A stretch of 64,000 nt of DNA from Thiobacillus sp. (GTDB taxonomy: Bacteria > Pseudomonadota > Gammaproteobacteria > Burkholderiales > Thiobacillaceae). The number at the start of each line of letters is the position of its first letter. Within the stretch, counting starts at the first letter, position 1. Position numbers and translations under genes: made by a program. Of this stretch, positions 26,256 to 36,934 are shown in pieces. Below the pieces are notes generated by a model that had not been told where the DNA came from, did no database searches, and saw only the letters and a list, made by a program, of their open reading frames with translations. The stretch spans positions 173,444 through 237,443 of the forward strand of contig NZ_JADMKC010000004.1 in NCBI RefSeq assembly GCF_018780105.1, written 5' to 3'.

Positions 26256-26651
26256 ATGCGTCCGTGTGACCTCGAAAAAGACCGTGAAATCGTGTTCCAC
26301 GCCTTGCCAGAAGGGCAAGCCGAGCGCGCTTTGGCCCTGCTGGAGGGCATGGAAGGTCTGGCTGCCGTCGCCGGACGCGAGTCAAATTATCTGCTGGTAC
26401 GTTACAACGTCTGCGAATACACCCTGGAAGGGCTGGAATTGGCGTTGAGCAATCAGGGGTTCCATCTCGACAACAGCCTGCTGTGCAAACTCAAGCGCGC
26501 ACTGGCCTATTTCTGCGAGAGCGTGCAACGGCGCAACATCGCTGCAAACGAGCCTGACATCAAGTCGCAACAGGCATTTGTGAAAGTCTACGAGCGGCAT
26601 TTGCATGGCGATCGTGACGAGACGCCAGAGGAATGGCGCGACTACAAGTAA
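26256..26651 (+). CDS. Conserved-looking hypothetical cytoplasmic protein
   Basis: A 131-residue protein that I do not recognise. It has no signal peptide or membrane segment. The first half reads like a small alpha/beta domain with a ferredoxin-like strand pattern (IVFHALPEG...LLVRYNVCEYTLEGLELAL); the second half is helical and charged, ending in EEWRDYK. The start ATG has AGGAG 6 bases upstream. It lies between ctpA and moeB on the same strand, 88 bases after ctpA, and may be co-transcribed with moeB (21-base gap). Confidence 0.75.
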   Translation: MRPCDLEKDREIVFHALPEGQAERALALLEGMEGLAAVAGRESNYLLVRYNVCEYTLEGLELALSNQGFHLDNSLLCKLKRALAYFCESVQRRNIAANEPDIKSQQAFVKVYERHLHGDRDETPEEWRDYK

Positions 26652-26672
26652 TCAGCCCGCAGTCCGTACCCC

Positions 26673-27446
26673 ATGAACTTGACTGACGATCTTCTGCTGC
26701 GTTACAGCCGCCATATTCTGCTGCCTGAGGTTGGCGTGGCCGGACAAACACGTATTAGCGACGCCCGCGTGCTGATTGTCGGTGCGGGTGGCCTGGGTTG
26801 TCCGGTTGCGTTGTATCTGGGGGCGGCAGGGGTGGGGCAGTTGCTGCTGGCAGATGGCGATACGGTTGACCTCACCAATTTACAGCGCCAGATTGCGCAC
26901 ACCACTGCGGCGATCGGATTGAACAAGGCTGACTCGCTGGCGCGCAGTGTGCGTGCGATCAATCCGGAAATCGGGGTGAGGGCCATTCCTGAAGCCCTGG
27001 CGGGCGCCGCCCTGCGCGATGCCGTCGCGGCGGTTGATCTGGTGGTCGATGCATCGGACAATTTCGCCACCCGTCATGCTGTCAATCGCGCCTGCGTGCA
27101 TGCTGGAAAACCCCTGGTTTCTGGGGCTGCAATCGGTTTTTCAGGGCAGCTCGCCGTATTTGATTCGGCGCGTGCCGGGAGTCCCTGCTACCACTGTCTG
27201 TTTCCAGAGCTTGCTGCCGGCGAACCCGAGATGCGCTGTGCCGAAGCAGGCGTGTTTGCGCCACTGGTAGGGGTGATTGGCGCGATGCAGGCGATGGAAG
27301 CGCTGAAATATCTGGCTCACGCAGGCGAGCCGATGGTCGGGAAATTGCTGTTGTGGGATGGCTTGCTTACGCAGGCGCGCGTGATGAAGGTGCCGCGCGA
27401 TCCGGCCTGTCCGGTATGCGGGCAGGCGGCGTGTCAGGCAGGTTGA
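26673..27446 (+). CDS. moeB: MoeB/ThiF/HesA family adenylyltransferase
   Basis: A 257-residue E1-like enzyme that adenylates the C-terminal glycine of a ubiquitin-like sulfur carrier (MoaD or ThiS). ATP-binding GAGGLGCPVALYL is at about residue 36; the RxxRQ-type arginine finger appears as TNLQRQI. Two zinc-binding Cys pairs are present (CYHC and CPVCG), and the conserved Cys is in MRCAEAGVFAP. No rhodanese domain is fused. Sequence alone does not separate MoeB from ThiF; the carrier is not in the window. Its end overlaps slmA by 13 bases in convergent orientation. Confidence 0.9.
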   Translation: MNLTDDLLLRYSRHILLPEVGVAGQTRISDARVLIVGAGGLGCPVALYLGAAGVGQLLLADGDTVDLTNLQRQIAHTTAAIGLNKADSLARSVRAINPEIGVRAIPEALAGAALRDAVAAVDLVVDASDNFATRHAVNRACVHAGKPLVSGAAIGFSGQLAVFDSARAGSPCYHCLFPELAAGEPEMRCAEAGVFAPLVGVIGAMQAMEALKYLAHAGEPMVGKLLLWDGLLTQARVMKVPRDPACPVCGQAACQAG

Positions 27447-28018
27447 ACGTCGAGTAGGCGCGCCAGCATCAGTTCGATATCGCCGCCCGGTGCGCGGGTG
27501 AATCCACTTTTGGTGAATTGATGCCAGCGCCCCACCACCATGCATTGCAGCAGATTGGCCAGCGGCGCGCTGAGTTCAGATTGTTTGCCGCCGCCGAGTC
27601 GCAGACATTGCCGCAATTGCGCTTCGATGCGGTCATGTAGCTGATTGATGCGCTTTTGCAGGCGCTCGTTTTCATGCACCAGCGCCTCGCCGATCAGTAC
27701 CCGCGTCATTCCCGGATTCTTTGCCGAAAAGTTCAGCAGCATGGCGATGATGGCCTCGACCTGCGCAATTGGGGAAGACGTGTCCGTTGTGATACGTGCG
27801 ATCAGTCCGAACAGGGTTTGTTCGATGAATTCGATCAGGCCCTCATACATCTGCGCCTTGCTGGAGAAATGGCGGTACAAGGCCGCTTCCGATACGCCGA
27901 CGCGCGCAGCAAGCGCCGCCGTGGTGATTTTTTCGGGTTGGGGGTCCTGCAGCATCGCAGCCAGCGTTTGCAGAATTTGCAAGCGGCGCTCACCGGGCTT
28001 TTTGGCTTCTCCTGCCAT
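27434..28018 (-). CDS. slmA: Nucleoid occlusion factor SlmA (TetR family)
   Basis: A 194-residue TetR-fold protein. The helix-turn-helix is ITTAALAARVGVSEAALYRHFSSKAQMYEGLIEFIE, a close match to SlmA, and total length fits (E. coli 198). SlmA bound to chromosomal sites blocks FtsZ assembly over the nucleoid. The ATG at 28018 has AGGAG upstream; the frame extends another 65 codons 5' but without family similarity. Note that a second FtsZ-directed gene, zapD, is at 38446. Confidence 0.88.
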   Translation of the reverse strand: MAGEAKKPGERRLQILQTLAAMLQDPQPEKITTAALAARVGVSEAALYRHFSSKAQMYEGLIEFIEQTLFGLIARITTDTSSPIAQVEAIIAMLLNFSAKNPGMTRVLIGEALVHENERLQKRINQLHDRIEAQLRQCLRLGGGKQSELSAPLANLLQCMVVGRWHQFTKSGFTRAPGGDIELMLARLLDVQPA

Positions 28019-28173
28019 CAGACACTCCTTTGTTTTTATAGGGGGTGATTCAGTGCGATGTTGAACCTGCGCAATTTTAGCAGTTTCAAGCGCCATCCAT
28101 CTCAATATGCTTGCGTGCCCACTGGCAGCAAAGTACCAGTGTCTTGGCTGCGCTTTCGGGCTAGGGGCAAACA

Positions 28174-28200
28174 AAAACGCCCGCGTGAAGCGGGCGTTTT
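28174..28200 (-). terminator. Intrinsic terminator after rplS
   Basis: An 11-bp perfect stem (AAAACGCCCGC, 5-base loop, GCGGGCGTTTT) lies 23 bases beyond the rplS stop. On the minus strand it ends in a T-run, giving a textbook Rho-independent terminator for the rpsP-rimM-trmD-rplS operon. The rest of 28019-28222 shows no gene. Confidence 0.9.
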
Positions 28201-28222
28201 GCAGGACGGGCAAGGGCGCAGC

Positions 28223-28615
28223 TTATTCGGCTGCGGTACCTGCAACAGCCTTGGCCTTGCGGGCCGGCAGCTTTTCCTTGATGCGGGCGGACTTGCCGGA
28301 ACGCTCGCGCAGGTAGTACAGCTTGGCGCGGCGTACGTCGCCACGACGCTTGACTTCGACGCTGGCGACCAGCGGCGAGTGGGTCTGGAAGGTACGTTCG
28401 ACACCTTCGCCCGCGGAGATCTTGCGCACGGTGAAAGCGGAATTGAGGCCGCGGTTACGCTTGGCGATGACGACGCCTTCGTAGGCCTGCAGACGCTCAC
28501 GGTTGCCTTCCTTGACCTTGACCTGGACAACGATGGTGTCGCCGGGGGCAAAGCTGGGGAGGGTTTTGTTCAGACGGGCGATTTCTTCCTGCTCGAGTTG
28601 CTCAATGATATTCAT
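28223..28615 (-). CDS. rplS: Ribosomal protein L19
   Basis: A 130-residue bL19 of the large subunit, located at the 30S-50S interface. It begins [28 protein letters not shown] and contains the conserved [18 protein letters not shown] and [27 protein letters not shown] precedes the ATG. It is the last gene of the rpsP-rimM-trmD-rplS operon, followed by a strong terminator. Confidence 0.98.
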   Translation of the reverse strand: MNIIEQLEQEEIARLNKTLPSFAPGDTIVVQVKVKEGNRERLQAYEGVVIAKRNRGLNSAFTVRKISAGEGVERTFQTHSPLVASVEVKRRGDVRRAKLYYLRERSGKSARIKEKLPARKAKAVAGTAAE

Positions 28616-28694
28616 GATGTTTCCTTAACATCTGGCGGGAGAGGTGTACCCGGAAGTCGTCAGACTTCGGGCAGACATCACGCCGTTTCAAATA

Positions 28695-28710
28695 GACCCC
28701 GGTTGGGGTC
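28695..28710 (-). other. Hairpin between trmD and rplS
   Basis: GACCCC-GGTT-GGGGTC sits 3 bases after the trmD stop, and a second imperfect hairpin (about 28649-28671, CCGGAAGTC...GACTTCGGG) follows in the 97-base gap. These may tune rplS level relative to trmD, as ribosomal protein genes need far higher expression; no T-run strong enough for a full terminator is seen. Confidence 0.45.
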
Positions 28711-28712
28711 GC

Positions 28713-29465
28713 TTATTCCCGGTCCGCGTCTTGCGACATCGAATCGAGGTAATTCTGTTCCAGCCTCGACAGCCCGCGCCTGGCCAGCAGATCGGGGCGC
28801 AGGGCTGCCGTGATCGTCAGGCTTTGCTGCAATCGCCATGTGGCGATTGCAGCGTGGTTGCCGCTGGTTAATACGTCCGGCACCGCCATGCCCTGCCACA
28901 CTTCGGGCCGGGTGTAGTGCGGGCAGTCGAGCAAGCCGTTGGCGAAGGAATCTTCCACCGCCGAATCAGCGTCATTCAACGCGCCCGGCAGTTGCCGGAT
29001 GAGCGCGTCCATCAATGCCAGCGCGGGAAGTTCGCCGCCCGACAACACAAAGTCGCCGAGCGAGATTTCTTCGTCCACGCGGCGCTGCAACAACCGCTCG
29101 TCTATCCCTTCGTAACGCCCGCACAATAAAACCAGTGCGGACTTTTCCCTCAATTCCATCACCCGCTGGTGGGTGAGCGGACGGCCGCGGGGGGAGAAAT
29201 GCACCACCCAGGGCGATAAATTTTCGCCGGACAGATCCTGCTGCACTGTGTTCAACGCGCGATCCAGCGGTTCGGCCTGCATCAGCATCCCGGGCCCGCC
29301 GCCGTAAGGACGGTCGTCCACCGTGCGGTGCGGGTCGTCGGTGAAGTCGCGTGGGTTCCACGCCTTGAACCGATACAGCCCGCGATCCAGAGCCCGCCGG
29401 GTGATGCCGGAATCCAGCACGGCATCGAACATTTCCGGGAAAAGCGTGATGGCATCAAACCGCAC
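28713..29465 (-). CDS. trmD: tRNA (guanine-37-N1)-methyltransferase
   Basis: A 250-residue TrmD, the essential SPOUT enzyme making m1G37 next to the anticodon to prevent +1 frameshifting. Start [51 protein letters not shown] and IGDYVLSGGE-type segment ([15 protein letters not shown]) are all present, forming the trefoil knot. It lies 11 bases downstream of rimM in the canonical operon. Confidence 0.98.
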   Translation of the reverse strand: MRFDAITLFPEMFDAVLDSGITRRALDRGLYRFKAWNPRDFTDDPHRTVDDRPYGGGPGMLMQAEPLDRALNTVQQDLSGENLSPWVVHFSPRGRPLTHQRVMELREKSALVLLCGRYEGIDERLLQRRVDEEISLGDFVLSGGELPALALMDALIRQLPGALNDADSAVEDSFANGLLDCPHYTRPEVWQGMAVPDVLTSGNHAAIATWRLQQSLTITAALRPDLLARRGLSRLEQNYLDSMSQDADRE

Positions 29466-29476
29466 CCGCTTCTCCT

Positions 29477-29983
29477 TTAATAATCTTCGCCCCAGTCCAC
29501 TTCGATCCGGCCAGCCGCCACATCGACCTTGCCGACAAAGGCCGCGGCAAACGGAATCAGGTGTTCCCGCGATCCCTTTACGACCAACAGGTCGTGCGCG
29601 CCGGATTCCATCAGGCTGCTGACCGTGCCCAGCTCGATCCCCTCGCGATTGACCGCTTTGAGACCGATCAGGTCAGACCAGTAAAACTCGTCCTCCGCAG
29701 GCGGGGGCAGATTGCTGCGTTCGACCGATATTTCCTGGCCGCGCAAGGCAAAGGCCGCATCGCGATCGTCAATTCCCGCCAGTTTGGCCACCAGCGTATT
29801 GCTGTGATCCTGTATGGATTCGACCGGGTAATGCTTGTATTCGGTACCGCGCCCGACACGCCAGGACGCAAAGTCCATCAGCGTACCCGGGTCTTCGCTA
29901 AAAGCCTGAACCTTGACCCAGCCCTTGATGCCGAACGGGGCAGCAATGCGCCCCATTACGACCCAGTCGCTGTCCTGGGCCAA
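29477..29983 (-). CDS. rimM: Ribosome maturation factor RimM
   Basis: A 168-residue protein with an N-terminal RimM domain ([18 protein letters not shown], residues about 9-26) and a C-terminal PRC barrel (about 95-168). RimM binds S19 and assists maturation of the 30S head. It follows rpsP with almost no gap, as in most proteobacteria. Confidence 0.96.
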   Translation of the reverse strand: MAQDSDWVVMGRIAAPFGIKGWVKVQAFSEDPGTLMDFASWRVGRGTEYKHYPVESIQDHSNTLVAKLAGIDDRDAAFALRGQEISVERSNLPPPAEDEFYWSDLIGLKAVNREGIELGTVSSLMESGAHDLLVVKGSREHLIPFAAAFVGKVDVAAGRIEVDWGEDY

Positions 29984-29984
29984 C

Positions 29985-30242
29985 TCAGGCGGCAGCGGCT
30001 GCGGGTTTGTTCTGCTTGACCAGACGTGCGACGGTGTCGGACATCTGAGCGCCGTTGCTCACCCAGTAGCCAATGCGCTCGGCATTCAGGCGGATGGCTT
30101 CTGCGCCTTCGGCTGCGACCGGATTGTAGAAGCCGACGCGCTCGATGAAGCGGCCATCACGACGGCAACGGGAATCCGCAACCACCACATTGTAGAAAGG
30201 ACGGTTTTTAGCGCCGCCGCGCGAAAGACGAATAACGACCAT
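29985..30242 (-). CDS. rpsP: Ribosomal protein S16
   Basis: An 85-residue bS16 of the 30S subunit. The family start [25 protein letters not shown] and the [14 protein letters not shown] segment are complete; an Ala-rich tail ends the protein. It is the first gene of the four-gene operon and is preceded by a promoter with a perfect TATAAT. Confidence 0.97.
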   Translation of the reverse strand: MVVIRLSRGGAKNRPFYNVVVADSRCRRDGRFIERVGFYNPVAAEGAEAIRLNAERIGYWVSNGAQMSDTVARLVKQNKPAAAAA

Positions 30243-30277
30243 GATTTAACCCACCGGGCAAACGGAGAAAACCGAGA

Positions 30278-30306
30278 ATTATACTCAAAATTCGCCGGCT
30301 TGCCAG
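30278..30306 (-). promoter_or_regulatory. Sigma-70-type promoter for the rpsP operon
   Basis: On the minus strand CTGGCA (30301-30306; 4 of 6 match to the -35 consensus) is followed after 17 bases by a perfect TATAAT (30278-30283). The start of rpsP is 36 bases beyond the -10. This fits strong expression of a ribosomal operon. Confidence 0.7.
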
Positions 30307-30373
30307 TTCGGCGGCAATCGCGGGCTGGGAAAGGGAGAGCGGGCTCCGGGGGGCAACGAGATTACGCCTGGGC

Positions 30374-31717
30374 TCAGCGCATGCCAGGCATCATGCCTTT
30401 CATGCCCCGCATCATTTTGGACAGGCCGCCTTTGCCCATCATTTTCATCATTTTCTGCGCCTGCTCGAATTGGTTGAGCAGTTTATTGACTTCCTGCACC
30501 TGTACCCCCGCGCCGGCAGCGATGCGGCGTTTGCGGCTGGCTTTGATGAGCTCGGGCTTGCGGCGTTCCAGCGGGGTCATGCTGTTGATGATGCCTTCGA
30601 CGCGATTGATCGCCTTGTCGTCGGCGCCCGCGGGCATCGCCATTTGCCCGGCGCCGGGCAGCTTGTCCATCAGTGCCGACAATCCGCCCATTTTTTTCAT
30701 CTGCAGGATTTGTGCCTTGAAATCCTCAAGGTCGAAGTCTTTGCCCTTTTTGACCTTGTCCGCCAGCTTTTTGGCTTCGGCCATGTCGACCGAGCTGTGC
30801 GCCTGCTCGATCAGCGACAGCACGTCGCCCATGCCGAGGATGCGCTGCGCCATGCGCTCGGGGTGGAAAGCTTCGAGGCCGTTGGGTTTTTCGCCGACAC
30901 CGATGAATTTGAGGGGCTTGCCGGTGATCTGGCGCACCGACAGCGCTGCGCCGCCGCGCGAGTCGCCATCGAGTTTGGTCAGCACGATGCCGGTCAGCGG
31001 CAAGGCTTCGTTGAACGCCTTGGCAACGTTGACAGCATCCTGGCCCTGCATGGCATCGACCACGAACAGGGTTTCGACCGGGTTGACGGCGGCGTGCAGC
31101 GCCTGGATCTCGGCCATCATCGCGGCGTCGATGGCCAGCCGTCCGGCGGTGTCGACGATCAGCACGTCGTAAAACTGCTTGCGCGCATGGTCCTGCGCGG
31201 CAGCAGCGATTTTGAGCGGATCGCGTTCGTCGCCCGCTTCAAAAAATGCGACGTCCAGTTGTTTGCCAAGCTGGCGCAGCTGGTCGATGGCGGCGGGACG
31301 GTAGACGTCGGCCGAGGCGAGCAGGACCTTTTTCTTGCGGTTCTTGAGCAGCAGCGCGAGCTTGCCGCTGGTGGTGGTTTTGCCCGAGCCCTGCAAGCCA
31401 GCCATCAGGATCACCGCAGGCGGGTTGGCGGCCAGGTTCAACTCGGCGTTGGCGCCACCCATCAAGCGGGTGAGCTCTTCGTGAACAATGCCGATCAGTG
31501 CCTGCCCGGGCGACAGGCTGGTCAGCACGTCCTGTCCCAGCGCACGTGTTTTGACGGCTTCGATGAACGCTTTGACCACCGGCAGGGCGACGTCGGCTTC
31601 CAGCAGTGCGAGCCGCACCTGACGCAGCGTGTCCTGCACGTTGGCTTCAGTGATGCGGGCCTGGCCGCGTAATTGTTTGACGACGCCGGCGAGGCGTCCG
31701 CTGAGGTTATCTAGCAT
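30374..31717 (-). CDS. ffh: Signal recognition particle GTPase Ffh
   Basis: A 447-residue SRP54 homologue that targets nascent membrane proteins to the translocon with 4.5S RNA and FtsY. The N domain is residues 1-90, the G domain follows with P-loop GLQGSGKTTTSGKL near 107, DTAGRL near 190 and TKLDGD near 247, and the Met-rich M domain ends in repeated MMKMMG/GMKGMM segments. The neighbourhood (rpsP operon next to ffh, ypjD-like gene divergent) is typical of proteobacteria. Confidence 0.97.
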   Translation of the reverse strand: MLDNLSGRLAGVVKQLRGQARITEANVQDTLRQVRLALLEADVALPVVKAFIEAVKTRALGQDVLTSLSPGQALIGIVHEELTRLMGGANAELNLAANPPAVILMAGLQGSGKTTTSGKLALLLKNRKKKVLLASADVYRPAAIDQLRQLGKQLDVAFFEAGDERDPLKIAAAAQDHARKQFYDVLIVDTAGRLAIDAAMMAEIQALHAAVNPVETLFVVDAMQGQDAVNVAKAFNEALPLTGIVLTKLDGDSRGGAALSVRQITGKPLKFIGVGEKPNGLEAFHPERMAQRILGMGDVLSLIEQAHSSVDMAEAKKLADKVKKGKDFDLEDFKAQILQMKKMGGLSALMDKLPGAGQMAMPAGADDKAINRVEGIINSMTPLERRKPELIKASRKRRIAAGAGVQVQEVNKLLNQFEQAQKMMKMMGKGGLSKMMRGMKGMMPGMR

Positions 31718-31784
31718 GGTTTCCTTGTTGCCGCGGAGAGCGGCATGGATAATGAGCTGGCCGAAACATTTTCCATTTTAACGA

Positions 31785-32570
31785 ATGTCACCGCTATTGC
31801 TGGTTACTTTATGCGTAAGCGCGCTCTATGGCTGGGTGGCCTGGCGCCTGCAGCGCACGCCGCCGTTCAAGATGGCTTGCGTGGCGCTGCCGCTGGCCTT
31901 GTTCGCACATGGCGCACTGATTTATCAATCCGTGCTGGGGCAGGGCGATATCCGGCTGGGATTCGGCAATTCCCTGTCGACGATCCTGTGGTTGACGGCG
32001 CTTACCTACTGGCTGTCCAGCAAGGGCACGCCGCTGGCGCGGATCCAGTCCTGGGTGAGCGGGCTGGCAGCCCTGTCCGTGCTGGGAATGCTGGTGTTTA
32101 CAGAGGCCCATGTCATCCCGAGTTCACAGGCACTGAGCTTGCGCATGCATCTGGTGGTGTCGTTTCTGGCGTATGGCTTGCTGGCGGTGGCGGCATTGCA
32201 CGCAGTGCTGATGACCATGCTGGAAAAACAATTGCATCGGGGCGGCATGCTGCAGAACGGCGCCCCGCCTTTGCTGACACTGGAAGCGATGCTGTTCAGG
32301 ACTATCGGTATCGGTTTTGCCTTGTTGACGCTGTCGGTGTTCAGCGGCGTGTTCTTTTCCGAGGAATTGTTCGGGAAGCCCGTGCAGATTTCCCACAAAA
32401 CCGTTTTTGCGATTCTGTCCTGGCTGGTATTCGGCGGATTGTTGCTGGGGCGGCATTTTCGCGGCTGGCGCGGACGCACGGCCCTGATCTGGACGATTAC
32501 CGGCTTCACGCTGCTGTTGCTGGCCTATCTGGGGACGCAATTTGTGCTGGAAGTCATCCTCCGGCGTTGA
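31785..32570 (+). CDS. YpjD/CcsA-like inner-membrane protein
   Basis: A 261-residue protein with eight predicted membrane segments belonging to the CcsA/cytochrome c assembly (ABC transporter-like TM) family. The family's central region is visible as HLVVSFLAYGLLAVAALHAVLM, and ISHKTVFAILSWLVFGGLLLGRHFRGWRG contains the conserved His and Trp region. Members next to ffh (YpjD in E. coli) are of unsettled function and are distinct from the dedicated heme exporter CcmC/F. Divergent from ffh across 67 bases, it is followed after 11 bases by the CorC-like gene. Confidence 0.87.
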   Translation: MSPLLLVTLCVSALYGWVAWRLQRTPPFKMACVALPLALFAHGALIYQSVLGQGDIRLGFGNSLSTILWLTALTYWLSSKGTPLARIQSWVSGLAALSVLGMLVFTEAHVIPSSQALSLRMHLVVSFLAYGLLAVAALHAVLMTMLEKQLHRGGMLQNGAPPLLTLEAMLFRTIGIGFALLTLSVFSGVFFSEELFGKPVQISHKTVFAILSWLVFGGLLLGRHFRGWRGRTALIWTITGFTLLLLAYLGTQFVLEVILRR

Positions 32571-32581
32571 GGCCATTCTGA

Positions 32582-33871
32582 TTGGATAGCATTGCCACCA
32601 GCACGCTGTTTGCCGTGCTTGCCGTTTTACTGCTGAGCTCGGCCTTTTTTTCGGCATCCGAGACCGCGATGATGGCGATCAATCGCTATCGATTGCGCCA
32701 TGCTGCAGATACCGGCCATCGTGGGGCCATGCGGGCGCAGGCCCTGCTCGATCGAACCGACAAGCTGCTGGGCGTGATCCTGCTCGGCAACAACCTGGTC
32801 AATGCGGCCTCGGGTACGCTGACGACGGTGCTGGCGATCCGGCTGTTCGGCGACGGTGAGGTGGCGCTGATGCTGGCGACCCTGCTGCTGACTTTCCTGA
32901 TTCTGGTATTCAGTGAAGTGACGCCCAAGGTGCTGGGCGCAGCGTTTCCCGAGCGTGTCGCCTATCCGGCGACCTGGCTTCTGACGCCGCTGCTGAAGCT
33001 GGCGTATCCGGTGGTGTGGTTCGTCAATCTGTTTGTACAGGGCATTCTGCAGCTGTTGCGGATCAAGCAACCGGAGCCAGGGCAGGGCAATAGCCTGGGG
33101 CTGGAGGAGTTGCGCACCATCGTGCTGGAGTCGTCCGGCCGGATGCCGCGCGAACACCACCGGATCCTGATGAACATGCTGGAGCTGGAAGACATCACGG
33201 TGGACGACGTGATGACGCCGCGCAACCAGATCGAGGCGATCGACATCGAGGATGATCCCGAGCGGCTGCGCCAGCAGATTTCCACCAGCCATCACACCCG
33301 CCTGATCGTGCAGCAAGGTTCGCAGGACACCTTGCTCGGGGTGCTGCATGTGCGCCGGGTGCTGCATGCGCTGACCGGCGAGGAGCTCAACCCCGAGACG
33401 CTGAAGGAAAATCTGGAAGCGCCGTATTTCGTCCCGGCGGGAACGCCGCTGTTCACCCAGTTGCGCAATTTTCAGCAAGGCCGTCGCCGGCTGGCGCTGG
33501 TGGTGGATGAATACGGCGAACTGCAGGGTCTGGTGACGCTGGAAGACCTGCTCGAGGAAATGGTCGGCGAATTCACCACGCAGGCGCCTTCGGACATGGG
33601 CTACTTGCGGCGCGAGGCGGACGGCAGCTGGCTGGCCGAGGGAAGCGTGCTACTGCGTCATTTGAATCGCACTCTGGGCCTGGCGCTGCCGTTGGATGGT
33701 CCGAAAACCCTGAACGGCCTGTTGCTTGAGCAGTTCGAGGACATTCCCGAGGTGGGGGTGAGCCTGAAACTGGGCGATGTGCCGGTGGAGATCGTGCAAA
33801 CGCAGGATCGGGCCGTCAAGATGGCACGCATTTACCTGCCGGCGCCAGATGCCGGAAGCGCCTCAACTTAA
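32582..33871 (+). CDS. CNNM/CorC-type transporter-associated protein (HlyC/CorC family)
   Basis: A 429-residue protein with an N-terminal CNNM (DUF21) membrane domain of about four helices (residues 5-145, with SAFFSASETAMMAINRYRL and LVFSEVTPKVLGA), two CBS domains (about 195-325) and a C-terminal CorC_HlyC domain (about 340-425). Family members act in magnesium/cobalt efflux or homeostasis. The start is TTG 32582, with GAGG 8 bases upstream. The pair YpjD-CorB-like next to ffh is a conserved arrangement. Confidence 0.9.
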   Translation: MDSIATSTLFAVLAVLLLSSAFFSASETAMMAINRYRLRHAADTGHRGAMRAQALLDRTDKLLGVILLGNNLVNAASGTLTTVLAIRLFGDGEVALMLATLLLTFLILVFSEVTPKVLGAAFPERVAYPATWLLTPLLKLAYPVVWFVNLFVQGILQLLRIKQPEPGQGNSLGLEELRTIVLESSGRMPREHHRILMNMLELEDITVDDVMTPRNQIEAIDIEDDPERLRQQISTSHHTRLIVQQGSQDTLLGVLHVRRVLHALTGEELNPETLKENLEAPYFVPAGTPLFTQLRNFQQGRRRLALVVDEYGELQGLVTLEDLLEEMVGEFTTQAPSDMGYLRREADGSWLAEGSVLLRHLNRTLGLALPLDGPKTLNGLLLEQFEDIPEVGVSLKLGDVPVEIVQTQDRAVKMARIYLPAPDAGSAST

Positions 33872-33962
33872 GCCTATCATTGCCGTTATAGCCTGTGATT
33901 CGCTATCGGCGGCCTGGCCGGTGCGGGCATTAATCTGACTCAGGACTTTTTGGAATCGAGCT

Positions 33963-35678
<1,716 letters not shown>

Positions 35679-35689
35679 GGAACACTTTT

Positions 35690-36934
35690 ATGGCAACAGC
35701 GGCGAAAGCAGTAGCAGCAAAAGCAAAAGCAGCGAACAAGGATGCCACCTATCTGTGGGAGGGCATGGACAAACGCGGCAAGAAGGTCAAGGGCCAGATG
35801 CAGGCCGGCGGCGAGGCGGTGGTCAGTACGCTGCTTCGCAAGCAGGGCATTACGGTTGCCAAGATCAAGAAACAGAGCACTTTGTTCAGTGGCGCAAAGA
35901 AGGTCACCGACAAGGACATCACCCTGTTCACCCGTCAGTTGGCGACCATGATGAAAGCCGGCGTGCCCTTGCTGCAGGCATTCGAAATTGTGGGGCGCGG
36001 CCATTCCAACCCTTCGGTACAACGCTTGCTGGCCGAAATCAAGGCGGATATCGAAAAGGGCAGCAGCCTCACTCAGGCTTTCGGCCGCCATCCCCTGTAT
36101 TTCGACGCCTTGTACTGCAATCTTGTGGGGGCAGGCGAGTCGGCCGGTATTCTTGAAGCCGTGCTGGATCGCCTGGCGGTGTACAAGGAAAAAATCCTCG
36201 CCATCAAGAGCAAGATCAAGTCGGCGCTGTTTTATCCAATCTCCATCATTGTGGTGGCCTTTGTCATTACCGCGGTCATCATGATTTTCGTGATCCCGGC
36301 GTTCAAGGATCTGTTCAGCAGTTTTGGCGCGGATTTGCCCGGCCCGACACTGGTGGTGATGGCGATGTCGGACTTCTTCGTCCAGTGGTGGTGGGTGATC
36401 TTTGGCGGCATCGGCGGCGGCATCTACTTTTTGCTGCAGGCCTGGAAGCGCTCGCGCAAGGTGCAGATGTTCATGGACCGCGTCTTGCTCAAACTGCCCA
36501 TTTTTGGGGCGGTGATCGAGAAGGCCACCATCGCACGCTGGACCCGCACCCTGGCCACCATGTTCTCGGCAGGTGTGCCGCTGGTTGAAGCGCTTGAGTC
36601 GGTGGGCGGTGCCTCGGGCAATCAGGTGTACGTCGAGGCCACGCAAAAGATCAAGGCTGAAGTGTCGACCGGTACGGCCTTGACCGTGGCAATGCAGAAC
36701 ACCGAACTGTTCCCCAATATGGTCTTGCAGATGGCGGCGATCGGCGAGGAATCCGGTTCGCTGGACTCCATGCTCAACAAGGTCGCCGACTTTTACGAAG
36801 CCGAAGTGGACGATGCGGTCGCGGCCCTGTCGAGCCTGATGGAGCCCATCATCATGGTTGTGCTGGGCACGCTGATCGGCGGCATGGTGATTGCCATGTA
36901 TCTGCCGATCTTCAAGATGGGTTCGGTTGTGTGA
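35690..36934 (+). CDS. pilC: Type IV pilus inner-membrane platform protein PilC
   Basis: A 414-residue GspF-family protein with two T2SSF domains (about residues 75-200 and 280-400), each starting at a conserved F[TS]RQLATMMKAGVPL or WTRTLATMFSAGVPL motif, and three membrane segments. It anchors the PilB motor. The N-terminus has an unusual Ala/Lys-rich extension (alternating AKA) of about 15 residues. AAGGA lies 8 bases before the ATG. The stop overlaps pilD. Confidence 0.96.
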   Translation: MATAAKAVAAKAKAANKDATYLWEGMDKRGKKVKGQMQAGGEAVVSTLLRKQGITVAKIKKQSTLFSGAKKVTDKDITLFTRQLATMMKAGVPLLQAFEIVGRGHSNPSVQRLLAEIKADIEKGSSLTQAFGRHPLYFDALYCNLVGAGESAGILEAVLDRLAVYKEKILAIKSKIKSALFYPISIIVVAFVITAVIMIFVIPAFKDLFSSFGADLPGPTLVVMAMSDFFVQWWWVIFGGIGGGIYFLLQAWKRSRKVQMFMDRVLLKLPIFGAVIEKATIARWTRTLATMFSAGVPLVEALESVGGASGNQVYVEATQKIKAEVSTGTALTVAMQNTELFPNMVLQMAAIGEESGSLDSMLNKVADFYEAEVDDAVAALSSLMEPIIMVVLGTLIGGMVIAMYLPIFKMGSVV

